This document shows positions 53,252 to 62,600 of a stretch of 64,000 nt of DNA, piece by piece (the stretch's first letter is position 1; each line of letters begins with the position of its first letter). Source of the stretch: Serratia fonticola (lineage in GTDB: Bacteria > Pseudomonadota > Gammaproteobacteria > Enterobacterales > Enterobacteriaceae); assembly GCF_001006005.1 (NCBI RefSeq), contig NZ_CP011254.1:3596001-3660000 (forward strand), read 5' to 3'. A program made the translations under genes and the position numbers. The notes below the pieces were generated by a model. It worked only from the letters and a program-made list of their open reading frames with translations. It was not told where the DNA came from and did not search any database.

Positions 53252-53391
53252 CTACGGCATAGATTGCGGCTTGGTTGAGGTGTGTTCGTGGATTCTGATA
53301 GGTGTTGGGTTTGGCTAAGTTAATAGCTTATCAGGTTGTTATCTTGTGAAGTGAAGAAGGCCGATATTTTCTCACTGGACTCAAAACGTAG

Positions 53392-53411
53392 GGGCGCTGC
53401 ATGCTGCGCCC
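53392..53411. repeat. Short GC palindrome (REP-like), copy 5
   Basis: GGGCGCTGCATGCTGCGCCC, inverted relative to copy 4 and 160 bases from it. Confidence 0.65.
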
Positions 53412-53507
53412 GTCCGGATAATCAATGGTTGGCCAGAGATCGTAGTTTCCCCTCCACCCCCAATTATTGACCCCTACAGTCGCTCCTACTCATGGTGATC
53501 TGCGGTC

Positions 53508-53849
53508 TTATTTTTTCATCATGTTTTTCAGATTGGCGAAGGGGTTATGTGTGGCTAACCCTACGTCTTTCTGTGCATCTTCACCGGCGACCACCGTGGA
53601 GCCATACTGATCGGCTTCAGTGTATTTGGAGTGTTCATGATCGTGGCAGTACAGGCACAGCATTTCCCAGTTGCTACCGTCTTCCGGGTTGTTGCTGTGG
53701 TCATGATCGATGTGATGCACCGTTAGTTCACGCAGATTGGAGTAAACAAATTCGCGTGAACAGCGCCCGCAGACCCACGGGAAGATTTTCAGTGCTTTTT
53801 CGCGGTAACCGGTTTCCAGTCTCGCGTAGTTTTTTGGAATGTATGCCAT
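53508..53849 (-). CDS. yajD: HNH nuclease family protein YajD
   Basis: A 113-residue protein almost identical in pattern to E. coli YajD. CGRCS provides a zinc-ribbon CxxC, LTVHHIDHDHSNNPEDGSNWEMLCLYCHDHEH is the HNH beta-beta-alpha-metal motif with the second CxxCH, and the C-terminus is NPFANLKNMMKK. A metal-dependent DNA nuclease activity is expected from the family, but its cellular role is unknown. It is a single gene. Confidence 0.92.
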   Translation of the reverse strand: MAYIPKNYARLETGYREKALKIFPWVCGRCSREFVYSNLRELTVHHIDHDHSNNPEDGSNWEMLCLYCHDHEHSKYTEADQYGSTVVAGEDAQKDVGLATHNPFANLKNMMKK

Positions 53850-53913
53850 GTGGGCACCTACTGGATCAGAATAATATTGCGCTCAATATTACCACAAACC
53901 GCACGCAGACAGG

Positions 53914-54807
53914 CTAGTGGAATCGTTCTACCGCCCAGTCGATAAAGACCCGCAGTTTGGCACTGAGATGGCGGTTTGAAGGGTAAACCACATACATCTG
54001 TTCATCCGGCGGTTGCCAGTTATCCAACAGGCTGATCAGTTCGCCGTTGTCCAGATGCGGCTGTGCCATAAAACGCGGTATTTGAATGATGCCCAGGCCC
54101 GCCAATCCGGAGGCAAGATGGGCATTACTTTCATTAACGCTAACCTGGTAGCGGTGCTGGATATCGATGGTTTTGCCCTGATCGACAAATTGCAGCGGCT
54201 GAATGCGATCGTTCAGTGCGTGGCGATAGTGCGCCAACGGGTATCCCTGCTCCAGATCGCAAGGGTGCTGCGGAGTGCCGTGGCGGGCTAGGTAGGCTGG
54301 TGTTGCACAGGTCACCCATTGTAATGCGAACAACCGCCGGGCGATCAGGCTGGAGTCAGCTAAAGGACCACTGCGGATCACGCAGTCTGCGCTGTCGTTG
54401 ATTAAATCGATGTTGCGATCGCCCACGCCAAGGTCGATCTGGATCTGGGGGTAGCGGGCGATAAACTCGGGTAGTGCAGGTAACAGCACCAACCGTGCGG
54501 TGGAACCTCCGGCATCAATGCGTAACACACCCTGTGGTGCGGATTGCGATTCGGTCATACAGCCTTCCATCTGCTCCAACTCCGCCAGCCATTTTACCGT
54601 GCGGCGGTAATAACATTCTCCCTCTGAAGTGACCGAAACGCTGCGGGTGGTGCGTTGGAACAGCTTGGTTTGCAGGTGGTTTTCCAGGCTCTGGATCAGT
54701 TTGGTGACGGTGGCTTTTGGCATACGCAGCGAATCGGCGGCACGAGTAAAGCCGCCGGTTTCCACCACGCGATTAAACACGCGAATAGCTAGCAGATGGT
54801 GATCCAT
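53914..54807 (-). CDS. LysR-family regulator downstream of the MFS gene
   Basis: A 297-residue LTTR. MDHHLLAIRVFNRVVETGGFTRAADSLRMPKATVTKLIQSLENHLQTKLFQRTTRSVSVTSEG is the helix-turn-helix and linker of the CrgA/DmlR-like subfamily. The effector domain has a GLGIIQIPRFMAQP motif. The start at 54807 is the conserved one. It lies 61 bases after the MFS gene on the same strand and may be in one operon with it. Confidence 0.85.
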   Translation of the reverse strand: MDHHLLAIRVFNRVVETGGFTRAADSLRMPKATVTKLIQSLENHLQTKLFQRTTRSVSVTSEGECYYRRTVKWLAELEQMEGCMTESQSAPQGVLRIDAGGSTARLVLLPALPEFIARYPQIQIDLGVGDRNIDLINDSADCVIRSGPLADSSLIARRLFALQWVTCATPAYLARHGTPQHPCDLEQGYPLAHYRHALNDRIQPLQFVDQGKTIDIQHRYQVSVNESNAHLASGLAGLGIIQIPRFMAQPHLDNGELISLLDNWQPPDEQMYVVYPSNRHLSAKLRVFIDWAVERFH

Positions 54808-54868
54808 AGCGCTCTCAATAATGTGCCCCGGCAATTTTCCGGGGCATGTTTCTCTAGGGGAATAATGA

Positions 54869-56065
54869 TTATGGCTGCTTAACGCTAATCATGCCGCTAC
54901 GTAATGACCAGCCGAACACCAGCATAGCCGAAAGGATCAGGGCACCACCGAACAGCATTGCGCTGCTGACGCCTTGCCAGTCAACCACTTCCCCGCCGAG
55001 CAATGCGCCCGAGGCCAGAGCAATCTGAATCACGCTCACCAATAAGGCTTGCCCGGCCTCCGGTGCCTGGGGTACCGCTGCAAACATCCAGTTGGTGGCA
55101 CAGACTGGCACCGCGCCAAATGCTAGCCCCCAAACCAACACCATCAGGGTGGCACCAGGGATCCCGCTGAGGAAAGGGGAAACAATCAGAATGCTGGCCA
55201 GCATGGCGGTGATCAGGATAAAGGTGGCGCGCAGGCTATGTTCCGCCAACCGCTCACCCAGGAAAGTGCCAAGCAGGCCGATAGCGCCATAGGCAAGCAG
55301 TTGCAGCGAAATCGCTGAAGGGCTAAGGACAAACACCTGCTGCAACAGTGGGCGCAGGTAGGTATAGGCGGCAAAGTGCCCGACAAACAGCAACACGATG
55401 GCGATTAACCCAATACGAGCCATTGGCAGGCGCAGCGGTGATAGTAGATCGCTCGGGGTCACCGGGCGGCTTGCTGGCACCGACGTCAGCAGACGCATTT
55501 GTGCCAGCAGCACGATACCCGCTAATACTGAGCTGCCAAAGAAGGCCGCACGCCAGCCGAACAGATCGCCGATCAATGCTCCTGCGGGTACGCCACAGAC
55601 GGCACCGACCGATATGCCGCTCAGGATCAGCGCGGTCGCCCGGCCTTGGCTAGCAACCGGCACCAGGTGGCGGCCATAGTTGGCGGCGAAAGACCAGAAT
55701 CCCCCGACGCAGACGCCCAACAGCACACGGCCAAGCAGCATCATCGGGAAGTTCACCGCCAGCGCGGAAACCAGGTTGGAAATAATCAGCAGCGCGGACA
55801 GGCCCAGCATCAGCAACCGCCGATCGAGTCGCCCAGAGAGCAGACTTAGGACCGGTGCGGCCACGGCGGCAACCACGCCGGGGATGGTGACCATCAGGCC
55901 AGCTTTACCGGTGCTGACGTCCAGGGAAGGGGCGATGTTGGTGAGTAGCCCGATGGGCAGAAACTCGGTGGTGACCATGACAAAACAGGCGACCGTCAGC
56001 GAGAAGATCGCCAGCCACGGTGATGATGCAGGTTTATCTTTATTATTCAACATAGTAGCGCTCAT
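54869..56065 (-). CDS. MFS drug/sugar efflux transporter (DHA1, YdhP/NepI-like)
   Basis: A 398-residue, twelve-helix major facilitator. VACFVMVTTEFLPIGLLTNIAPSLDVSTGKAGLMVTIPGVVAAVAAPVLSLLSGRLDRR holds the DHA1 motif A region, and GRVLLGVCVGGFWSFAAN and GWRAAFFGSSVLAG are subfamily motifs. It probably exports small hydrophobic drugs, nucleosides or sugars with proton exchange. The start at 56065 is chosen by the conserved N-terminus; the ATG four codons later is possible. Its regulator is likely the downstream LysR protein. Confidence 0.85.
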   Translation of the reverse strand: MSATMLNNKDKPASSPWLAIFSLTVACFVMVTTEFLPIGLLTNIAPSLDVSTGKAGLMVTIPGVVAAVAAPVLSLLSGRLDRRLLMLGLSALLIISNLVSALAVNFPMMLLGRVLLGVCVGGFWSFAANYGRHLVPVASQGRATALILSGISVGAVCGVPAGALIGDLFGWRAAFFGSSVLAGIVLLAQMRLLTSVPASRPVTPSDLLSPLRLPMARIGLIAIVLLFVGHFAAYTYLRPLLQQVFVLSPSAISLQLLAYGAIGLLGTFLGERLAEHSLRATFILITAMLASILIVSPFLSGIPGATLMVLVWGLAFGAVPVCATNWMFAAVPQAPEAGQALLVSVIQIALASGALLGGEVVDWQGVSSAMLFGGALILSAMLVFGWSLRSGMISVKQP

Positions 56066-56243
56066 CTCAGGTGAATATGCACGTCGTACGACAGCTGTAC
56101 GAGTGATCGGGATCACAATTTACGTAGCAATGAGCGGCGAATAAATCCATCTGCGGTGGTTACACTGTTTCTACAGGGGAGCAATCACTTGGATCACCGG
56201 TTGGCGCGGGTTGGCGGGGTGAAGAAGGTAAAAAGACATTTTT

Positions 56244-56257
56244 GCATAAGCTTATGC
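56244..56257. promoter_or_regulatory. Perfect palindrome GCATAAGCTTATGC
   Basis: A 14-bp palindrome in the 540-base gap between the divergent MFS and PTS genes. Possible operator of either; nothing else is adjacent. Confidence 0.35.
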
Positions 56258-56341
56258 CTCAAGTAGCTAAACCGCTGGTCTGCTCGCCAGTTAGACGCAT
56301 CATGGTCAACGTTTTCACAAGGCGCCTCATCGGGTAAAACT

Positions 56342-56387
56342 AAAAATGAAAAGGTGTTTTACATAAATAAAACAATGTTTCATTTTT
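56342..56387. promoter_or_regulatory. Large inverted repeat upstream of the PTS permease
   Basis: AAAAATGAAA (56342-56351) pairs with TTTCATTTTT (56378-56387), and inside TGTTTTA pairs with TAAAACA. The whole is a 46-bp nested palindrome, suitable for a dimer or tetramer repressor or a DNA hairpin. It directly abuts a second inverted repeat. Confidence 0.55.
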
Positions 56388-56414
56388 CGTGATTGAGATC
56401 TCGAATCAATCACG
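56388..56414. promoter_or_regulatory. Second inverted repeat, directly adjoining the first
   Basis: CGTGATTGA-N9-TCAATCACG, 9-bp perfect arms. It contains GTGA/TCAC halves, but the spacing is 9 plus TTGA/TCAA, so it only loosely resembles a CRP site (TGTGA-N6-TCACA). Confidence 0.55.
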
Positions 56415-56603
56415 TACCGGGAGTAAAACAAAATCCAGCATGGTATCAATGTGCCCATCGAAGGCACATTGCTCCCTTCACCTTTCAAGCTAGAGCACCG
56501 TAGGCCAGGGCGCGTTTTGCCCTAGCAAACTGCGGCTTGGGATCTATTGGGTAACAAGAAATCCGTCCTTCCTGCATAAATAATGTAAATAATGAGGGAT
56601 ATC

Positions 56604-57881
56604 GTGGACATATTGCTTAGTTTGGTAAAAACACCATCGGTTATCATTGCGATCGTCGCTTTCCTGGGGCTGATTTTTCAACGAGCACCGATTTCAAGGA
56701 TTATCACCGGGACATTGCTCTCCTTCATTGGTTTTACCATGATCAAGGTCGGTGGCAGCATTCTGATGAAAGTGCTGACCGCATTTAGTTCACTGTTTTC
56801 TAACGCATTTAACATTGTTGGCGTGGTGCCGAGCAACGAAGCGATTATGGCAGCGACCATTGATAAGCTGGGGGCAACAGCGGCGGTGATCCTGCTGTTC
56901 TCGATGGTGCTGAATATTTTGCTGGCGCGTTTTACCCGCTTTAAAAATATCTATCTTTCCCTGCATCTGGTGCTGTTTATGGCCTTTGCGCTGACGGCGG
57001 TGCTGGCCGAGCTGGGCTACAGCCATGTTGCTATCGTGACTATCGCTTCAATCTTCATTGGCTGTTATATGGCCATATCGCCGTATATATTGAGCAAGTT
57101 CAGCCGGGATATTATCGGTTCTAACGATTACGCTATTTCCCATGCGGCGATCTCCTCCTATATTATCGGTTCTTATATGGGGAAATGGTTCGGTAATAAA
57201 AAGCACGATACCGAACACGTGGTGATCAGCAACAAGTTTGACTTTATCCGTGAGCCTAACGTCGCTACGCTGTTAACGATGTTAATCCTGCTGGTCATCT
57301 CCAGCATCTTCGCCACACAACCGCAGGTTAAGGACGCCATGGCCATGGTTTATGGTGCCGGGGCTGCGGATAAAAACGTACTGATCTTTGTACTCGAACA
57401 ATCGGCGATTTTCGCTTGCGGCCTGTATATGGCCAAGGCTGGCGTTAACATGTTTACCGCAGAGATCGTGCCGGCGTTCAAAGGGTTTGCCAAAGTGTTT
57501 GCCCCAGGTGCGGTGCCAGCAGTGGATGTGATGGTGCTGTTTACCAAGGCGCCTAATGCCACCCTGATCGGCTTCCTGGTCAGTTTCCTGGTGGAACTGG
57601 TCTGTATCCTGATTTTCCCGTTTATCGGTTTGCCGATTATTGTACCCGGTATTATGGCCAGCTTTATTACCGGTGGCGCAGCGGCGATATTCGGTAACGC
57701 GACCGGTGGGTTCCGTGGGGCTATCATTGCCAGTACCATCAACGGCCTGCTGTTGTGCGTGTTCCCAGCGCTGACTCTGCATCTGTTCGCTGGCCTGGGT
57801 GCCAATGGTGTGACCTTTGCCGACCCTGACTTCACCATTTCGTCGCTGCTGATCAACACCGTGTTTGGTTGGTTTAAGTAA
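56604..57881 (+). CDS. PTS EIIC permease, UlaA/SgaT-like, orphan
   Basis: A 425-residue ascorbate-type PTS permease with about ten membrane helices. MDILLSLVKTPSVIIAIVAFLGLIFQ, ISRIITGTLLSFIGFTMIKVGG, the NAFNIVGVVPSNEAIMA loop and GPFIGLPIIVPGIMASFITGGAAAIFGNATGG-like C-terminal part agree with UlaA. No EIIA or EIIB gene is next to it, so the phosphoryl-transfer partners must be elsewhere. The GTG at 56604 has AGGGA five bases before it and aligns with the family N-terminus. The upstream ATG at 56592 has no ribosome site, since its SD-like bases lie after it. Confidence 0.85.
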   Translation: MDILLSLVKTPSVIIAIVAFLGLIFQRAPISRIITGTLLSFIGFTMIKVGGSILMKVLTAFSSLFSNAFNIVGVVPSNEAIMAATIDKLGATAAVILLFSMVLNILLARFTRFKNIYLSLHLVLFMAFALTAVLAELGYSHVAIVTIASIFIGCYMAISPYILSKFSRDIIGSNDYAISHAAISSYIIGSYMGKWFGNKKHDTEHVVISNKFDFIREPNVATLLTMLILLVISSIFATQPQVKDAMAMVYGAGAADKNVLIFVLEQSAIFACGLYMAKAGVNMFTAEIVPAFKGFAKVFAPGAVPAVDVMVLFTKAPNATLIGFLVSFLVELVCILIFPFIGLPIIVPGIMASFITGGAAAIFGNATGGFRGAIIASTINGLLLCVFPALTLHLFAGLGANGVTFADPDFTISSLLINTVFGWFK

Positions 57882-58342
57882 TCTCCCCCGCTAGTCCCTT
57901 CCATGCTGTAAGCATTTGCCACCCTTTCGGGGGTGGCTACCCATCATCCCGCCAATCAATGATATTAAGTTAACCAAACGTTACACTTATAGAGTAACCA
58001 TGTTGTTTATACTTAAGGTCAGTGATAATAACTCCTACTTTGATTGCTATTTTATTTTTGAATTCAGAATAACAACGTGAAACCGACCATGAATCCTAAT
58101 TAGCATTGAGGTGTATAAAACATACATTTTAATTATCCTTATGATTTTATTGACTAAAAATATTTTTTAGAGAATTTTCCTAGAAAGTATCAACCTTGTC
58201 TTACAGCTTATCTAAGTTTGTTCCTATCTAATAACCTCAGTCTCAAAGGGTGGTAAGACAACATCTGGCCGGAGAGCTTGGAAAAACGGGACAACCGGCG
58301 TTTCTTCAGGGCTAGGGCAGCATCAATAAAACGGACTTGATT
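57882..58342. other. AT-rich gene-free stretch
   Basis: Contains a short hairpin GCCACCC-N6-GGGTGGC at 57918-57937 (possible terminator of the PTS gene, T-run absent). It then runs about 400 bases of AT-rich sequence with no plausible gene on either strand. The lower GC than the flanks suggests the start of an acquired segment that carries the LuxR and autotransporter genes. Confidence 0.5.
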
Positions 58343-58990
58343 ATGAACCAGGTAAGGATTGCTTGTGTTACCAGTAACTACTATCTCAGACAGGCGTTAC
58401 TGTATGTTTCATCAAGGTTAAAAAGGGAGGGTAGCTTTTTACCTGAGGTAAAGCTGGTCTTTTTTAACGACTACCGGGCCTTTAGGTCTCACTTGAATGA
58501 TAACCCCTGTTACAACGGCGTTGTTATTGATAGTTGCGGTAACTTCTTTGATTTGGTCAAGCTTTTTGAAAGTCTTTCTCAGCAGTTTAGCGATGAGGAA
58601 GTGACCACCCATTGTGCTTTTCTGCATGATAAAAAATATCTGACGACGTTAATGAATGACACTCAGGATGAATCAATCGTTTGTATCGATAAGGATGTCG
58701 AGATTAACTTGTTTAGGCATCAATTCCTCGTTTTTATCAGAAGAATAGAATCAGCAATGAGCAGTAACTTACCGGCTGAGCGCTGTGGTCAGTTTCGTTG
58801 TTATGATTTTTATAAAAGAAAGTTAACTACACCAGAATTAAGTACCCTGAACGACATTATACAAGGCGTTTCTCTCGTCGATATTGCCTTGACACGTAAT
58901 CGAAGTGTTAAAACGATAACCAGCCATAAGATAAACGCTTTGAAAAAATTGGGTGTGAAAAGTATGTCTGATTTATTAATCAGACGCTAA
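58343..58990 (+). CDS. LuxR-type transcription regulator
   Basis: A 215-residue regulator. The N-terminal 140 residues resemble a degenerate receiver or RcsA/EcpR-like domain (VRIACVTSNYYLRQALLYVSSRL; no clear phospho-Asp). The C-terminal helix-turn-helix (about 155-210) is KLTTPELSTLNDIIQGVSLVDIALTRNRSVKTITSHKINALKKLGVKSMSDLLIRR. Low GC and codon use differ from the window. It starts at the ATG at 58343. It precedes the trimeric autotransporter by 630 bases and a decayed copy of its own 3' end, so it may control the adhesin. Confidence 0.8.
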   Translation: MNQVRIACVTSNYYLRQALLYVSSRLKREGSFLPEVKLVFFNDYRAFRSHLNDNPCYNGVVIDSCGNFFDLVKLFESLSQQFSDEEVTTHCAFLHDKKYLTTLMNDTQDESIVCIDKDVEINLFRHQFLVFIRRIESAMSSNLPAERCGQFRCYDFYKRKLTTPELSTLNDIIQGVSLVDIALTRNRSVKTITSHKINALKKLGVKSMSDLLIRR

Positions 58991-59278
58991 TGGCGTGAAG
59001 GCCGGTTTTACATGGAGGCTAGGATCAGTGAGCGCAGTGGGTCTGAGTCGCCGCTACCAAGTTCGCACCGGTAAAGGTAATTAAACAGGGAAAAACGTAT
59101 CGTTATCGATACCTTGTTGAGAATGTTCCTATGATACTTCATTACTTAACTGTAGGTTTTATCAGTGTTTTTTATAAATTAGAAAACACATTTTTACTCC
59201 CTGGTTTGCCGGTAGGGGGTTTTTTGCGTTTAATCAAGTCATCAAAGACGGCGATTAAAGGGGGCGGTAATCAATACC

Positions 59279-59470
59279 GGTGTGATGAATTTTATAAAAG
59301 AAGATCAACTACGTCAGAATTAAGTGCCTCGAGCGATATCAAACGAGGGCTTCACTCGACGATATCACCTTAATACGTGATTAAAGTGTTAATGCTATCA
59401 CCAGCCATAAGATAAACGCCTTGAAATTTTTGGCGTAAAAAGCATGTCTGATTTGTTAGTAAGACGCTAG
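59279..59470 (+). pseudogene. Decayed duplicate of the LuxR gene 3' end
   Basis: The segment repeats the end of the LuxR gene at 58343-58990: FYKRRSTTSELS (59289 on) against FYKRKLTTPELS, then AITSHKINALKF and the MSDLL-like end, but with frameshifts and stop codons between them. The sequence after it (AACGTGAAGG...TTTTACATGGA) also parallels that after the intact gene. It is a remnant of a tandem duplication. Confidence 0.7.
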
Positions 59471-59619
59471 TAACGTGAAGGGGGATTTTACATGGAAATT
59501 AAAGTAAGTGAGCAACACCCAGGGAATCTAATCTGAGAATCAACTTTTTTGATTACACATGATTAGCATAATCACGCGAAGCAATACGCGTGCTAAATAC
59601 TTTTTATTGGAACAAACTT

Positions 59620-62600
59620 ATGAATACGATATATCGTTTAGTCTGGAGTGCCGCGCAGCAAGCCTGGGTTGTCGCCAGCGAGTTCGCGTCGGCCAAAGGC
59701 AAGGGCAAAGATGGCAGCAGTACTCGCCGTGCTCGGCGCGCACTGATGCGTGCAGGCAGTATGGCTGGTGTGTTTGCAGCGGCGCTGGTCAGTATTGAAC
59801 CGGTAGAAGCCTGGACCGTTAACCCTACCAATGTTCTCAACGGTGGCACCGCAGCTTCGGATACTAACATGGCAACTAACACCGCGATTGGAAGCGGGGC
59901 TGTCGCCGATGGTACTGCTTCCTCAGGGTTAGGTCTTGCTACGGCCATCGGTAGTAATGCATCGGCGGCTGGTGAGCGGTCTACCGCTGTTGGTAATAAC
60001 ACTAGCGCTACCGGAGCCCGCTCTACCGCATTGGGCGACGGTTCTTCAGCCACCGGTTTATATGCAACCGCAGTCGGTTCATTGAATAATGCAGCAGGAC
60101 AAGGCAGCGTGGCTATAGGGCGTGCTTCCAGCACCGGTGGCGATCAAAGTGTGGCCATCGGTTATGGTGCCCAGGCGACTTTAGCCAGCAGCGTAGCCAT
60201 TGGTAATGCCGCGAAAACCTCTGGTGATTTTGGCGTTGCCATTGGTTACCAGGCACTTGCCGATCAAAGTGCTGGCACGGCGGTAGGGGACAATGCCCAT
60301 GCTGCAGGCTCTGGTGGCGCTTCCGCTTATGGCTACGGTGCGTATGCTGGCGGCCAAAACTCTACCGCTCTGGGGGTATATACCTCCGCAGCTAAAACTG
60401 CTGACACTGCGGTGGGTTATTTCTCAAAAGCTAGCGGCGGCGGTAGTACCGCACTAGGTATGTCTTCAGAAAGTACCGGCGCTTATTCTCTTGCCATGGG
60501 TAACCGGGCAACGGCTTCTGGCGTGGGTGGTATTGCTGCGGGTCAATACAGTATTGCCGCAGGCAACTATAGCTTGGCGTTGGGGCAAGGTGCCCAAGCT
60601 AACGCGCTTGATGGCGTTGCCTTGGGTTACGATGTGCAAAACCAGGCCAAAGATGCCGTTGGCATCGGTACTTCTGCACGTGTTGCTACCGGGGCAGACA
60701 ACAGTATTGCTGTGGGTAAAAACACCGCTGTAAGCGGTAAGAATAATGTTGCATTGGGTGCCGGTGCCGTATCAGATGGCAGCACTCTGGCAAGCGCGGC
60801 TTATAATCCAAATAGCTTGTTTACCTTGGCGGGTACTGCACCGGTAGGCGAAGTCTCTATTGGTTCAGCGGGTAATGAGCGCCGCATCATCAACGTGGCT
60901 GCGGGAGCACAAGACACCGATGCGGTTAACGTATCCCAATTGAAATCTGTCGCTTCGGGGTTGACCCATTACTACAGCGTGAATGATAACGGTGCGCAGA
61001 CTACCAACTACAATAACGACGGTGCAACCGGCGCGAATGCTCTGGCCGCGGGGGCAGGGGCGGCGGCGGCTGGCGATTATGCCACGGCGGTTGGTTATAA
61101 TACCTTGGCAAACGGGCCGCAAAACATTGCTATCGGTTATTCCTCGCAAGCTACTGGGAACAGTTACTCGACAGCGCTAGGCTCTGGATCCAGAGCGAAT
61201 GGGAGTTATGCCACCGCTATTGGTGCCAATTCTACAGCAACCGGAAATAGTTCTATTGCGTTGGGTACAGGCAACGCAGCATACGGTGATAGCAGTATCG
61301 CCATTGGTGAACGGAATGTTATTGGCGCCACGTCAGTTGGTGGTATTGCGATAGGCGCATGGAGTAGCGTCGACAGTGACGCTGCAATTGCACTGGGTTG
61401 GAATTCTCATGCAATGTATGAACACGATGTCGCATTGGGTTCTAATTCTATTACCAGCGCCACCGTTGCAACCCCAGCGGGTGTGATCGCAGGGAAAACT
61501 TATGATTACGCCGGTATTACACCAACCAGCACCGTTAGCGTGGGTACAGTGGGGGCTGAACGTACTATCACCAACGTAGCTGCTGGCCGTGTCAGTACCA
61601 CCAGCACCGATGCTATCAACGGCTCACAACTGGCAGCCACCAATCAGGCGATCGCCGACAATAAAACCCATTACTACAGCGTCAACGATAACGGTGCGCA
61701 GACTACCAACTACAATAACGACGGTGCAACCGGCGAGGGTGCTCTGGCCGCAGGTGTAGAGGCAGAAGCTTCTGGCATCTCTGCCACGGCGGTTGGTCAT
61801 CAAGCCGTGGCAAGTGGGGATCACAACATTGCTATTGGTGTTTCCTCGCAAGCTACAGGGAGCAGTCTCTCGACGGCGGTAGGTTCAGGAGCCAGGGCTT
61901 TTGGGCCAAACTCCACAGCTATTGGTGCCACTTCTACAGCGACTGGAGATGGTTCTATTGCGTTGGGTACAGGTAACGCAGCATACGGTTATAGCAGTAT
62001 TGCCATTGGTCAAGGGAACTTTGTTGCAGCCCAATCAGCAAATGGTATCTCGATAGGCACATGGAGTGCTGCCAGGAGAGATGGCGCTGTAGCGTTGGGT
62101 TGGTTTGCAAACGCACAGAATGAAAACGATGTTGCATTGGGTGCTAAGTCCGTTAGCGATATAACCGTTGCAACCCCAACGGGTGTAATCGCAGGAAAAA
62201 CTTATGATTACGCCGGTATTGCCCCAACCAGCACCGTCAGTGTGGGTAATGTGGGCACAGAGCGTACCATTACCAACGTGGCCGCTGGGCGCGTTGACAG
62301 TACCAGTACTGATGCGGTCAATGGTTCGCAACTAGCAGCAACCAACCAGGCTATCGACGATAATAAAACCCATTACTACAGCGTCAATGACAACGGTGTA
62401 CAGGGGGCCAACTATAATAACGACGGCGCAACCGGGCTGAATGCCTTGGCTGCGGGTATTGGTGCTAACGGAGCAGGCGAAGGCTCTGTGGCTATGGGTA
62501 ATAATTCCCATGCTGCGGGCGAGTCTAGCCTTGCCCAAGGTGTGGGTGCGACGGCAAACGGTGAGTCTGCCGTGGCGATCGGTACCGGTGCTATTTCTCA

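Noticed and set aside
53508..53849. Homing endonuclease or mobile HNH element
   Set aside because: The protein matches chromosomal YajD over its full length, and no intron, intein or mobile context is present.
56388..56414. Canonical CRP site
   Set aside because: The GTGA/TCAC halves are present but separated by more than the six-base spacing of a CRP site.
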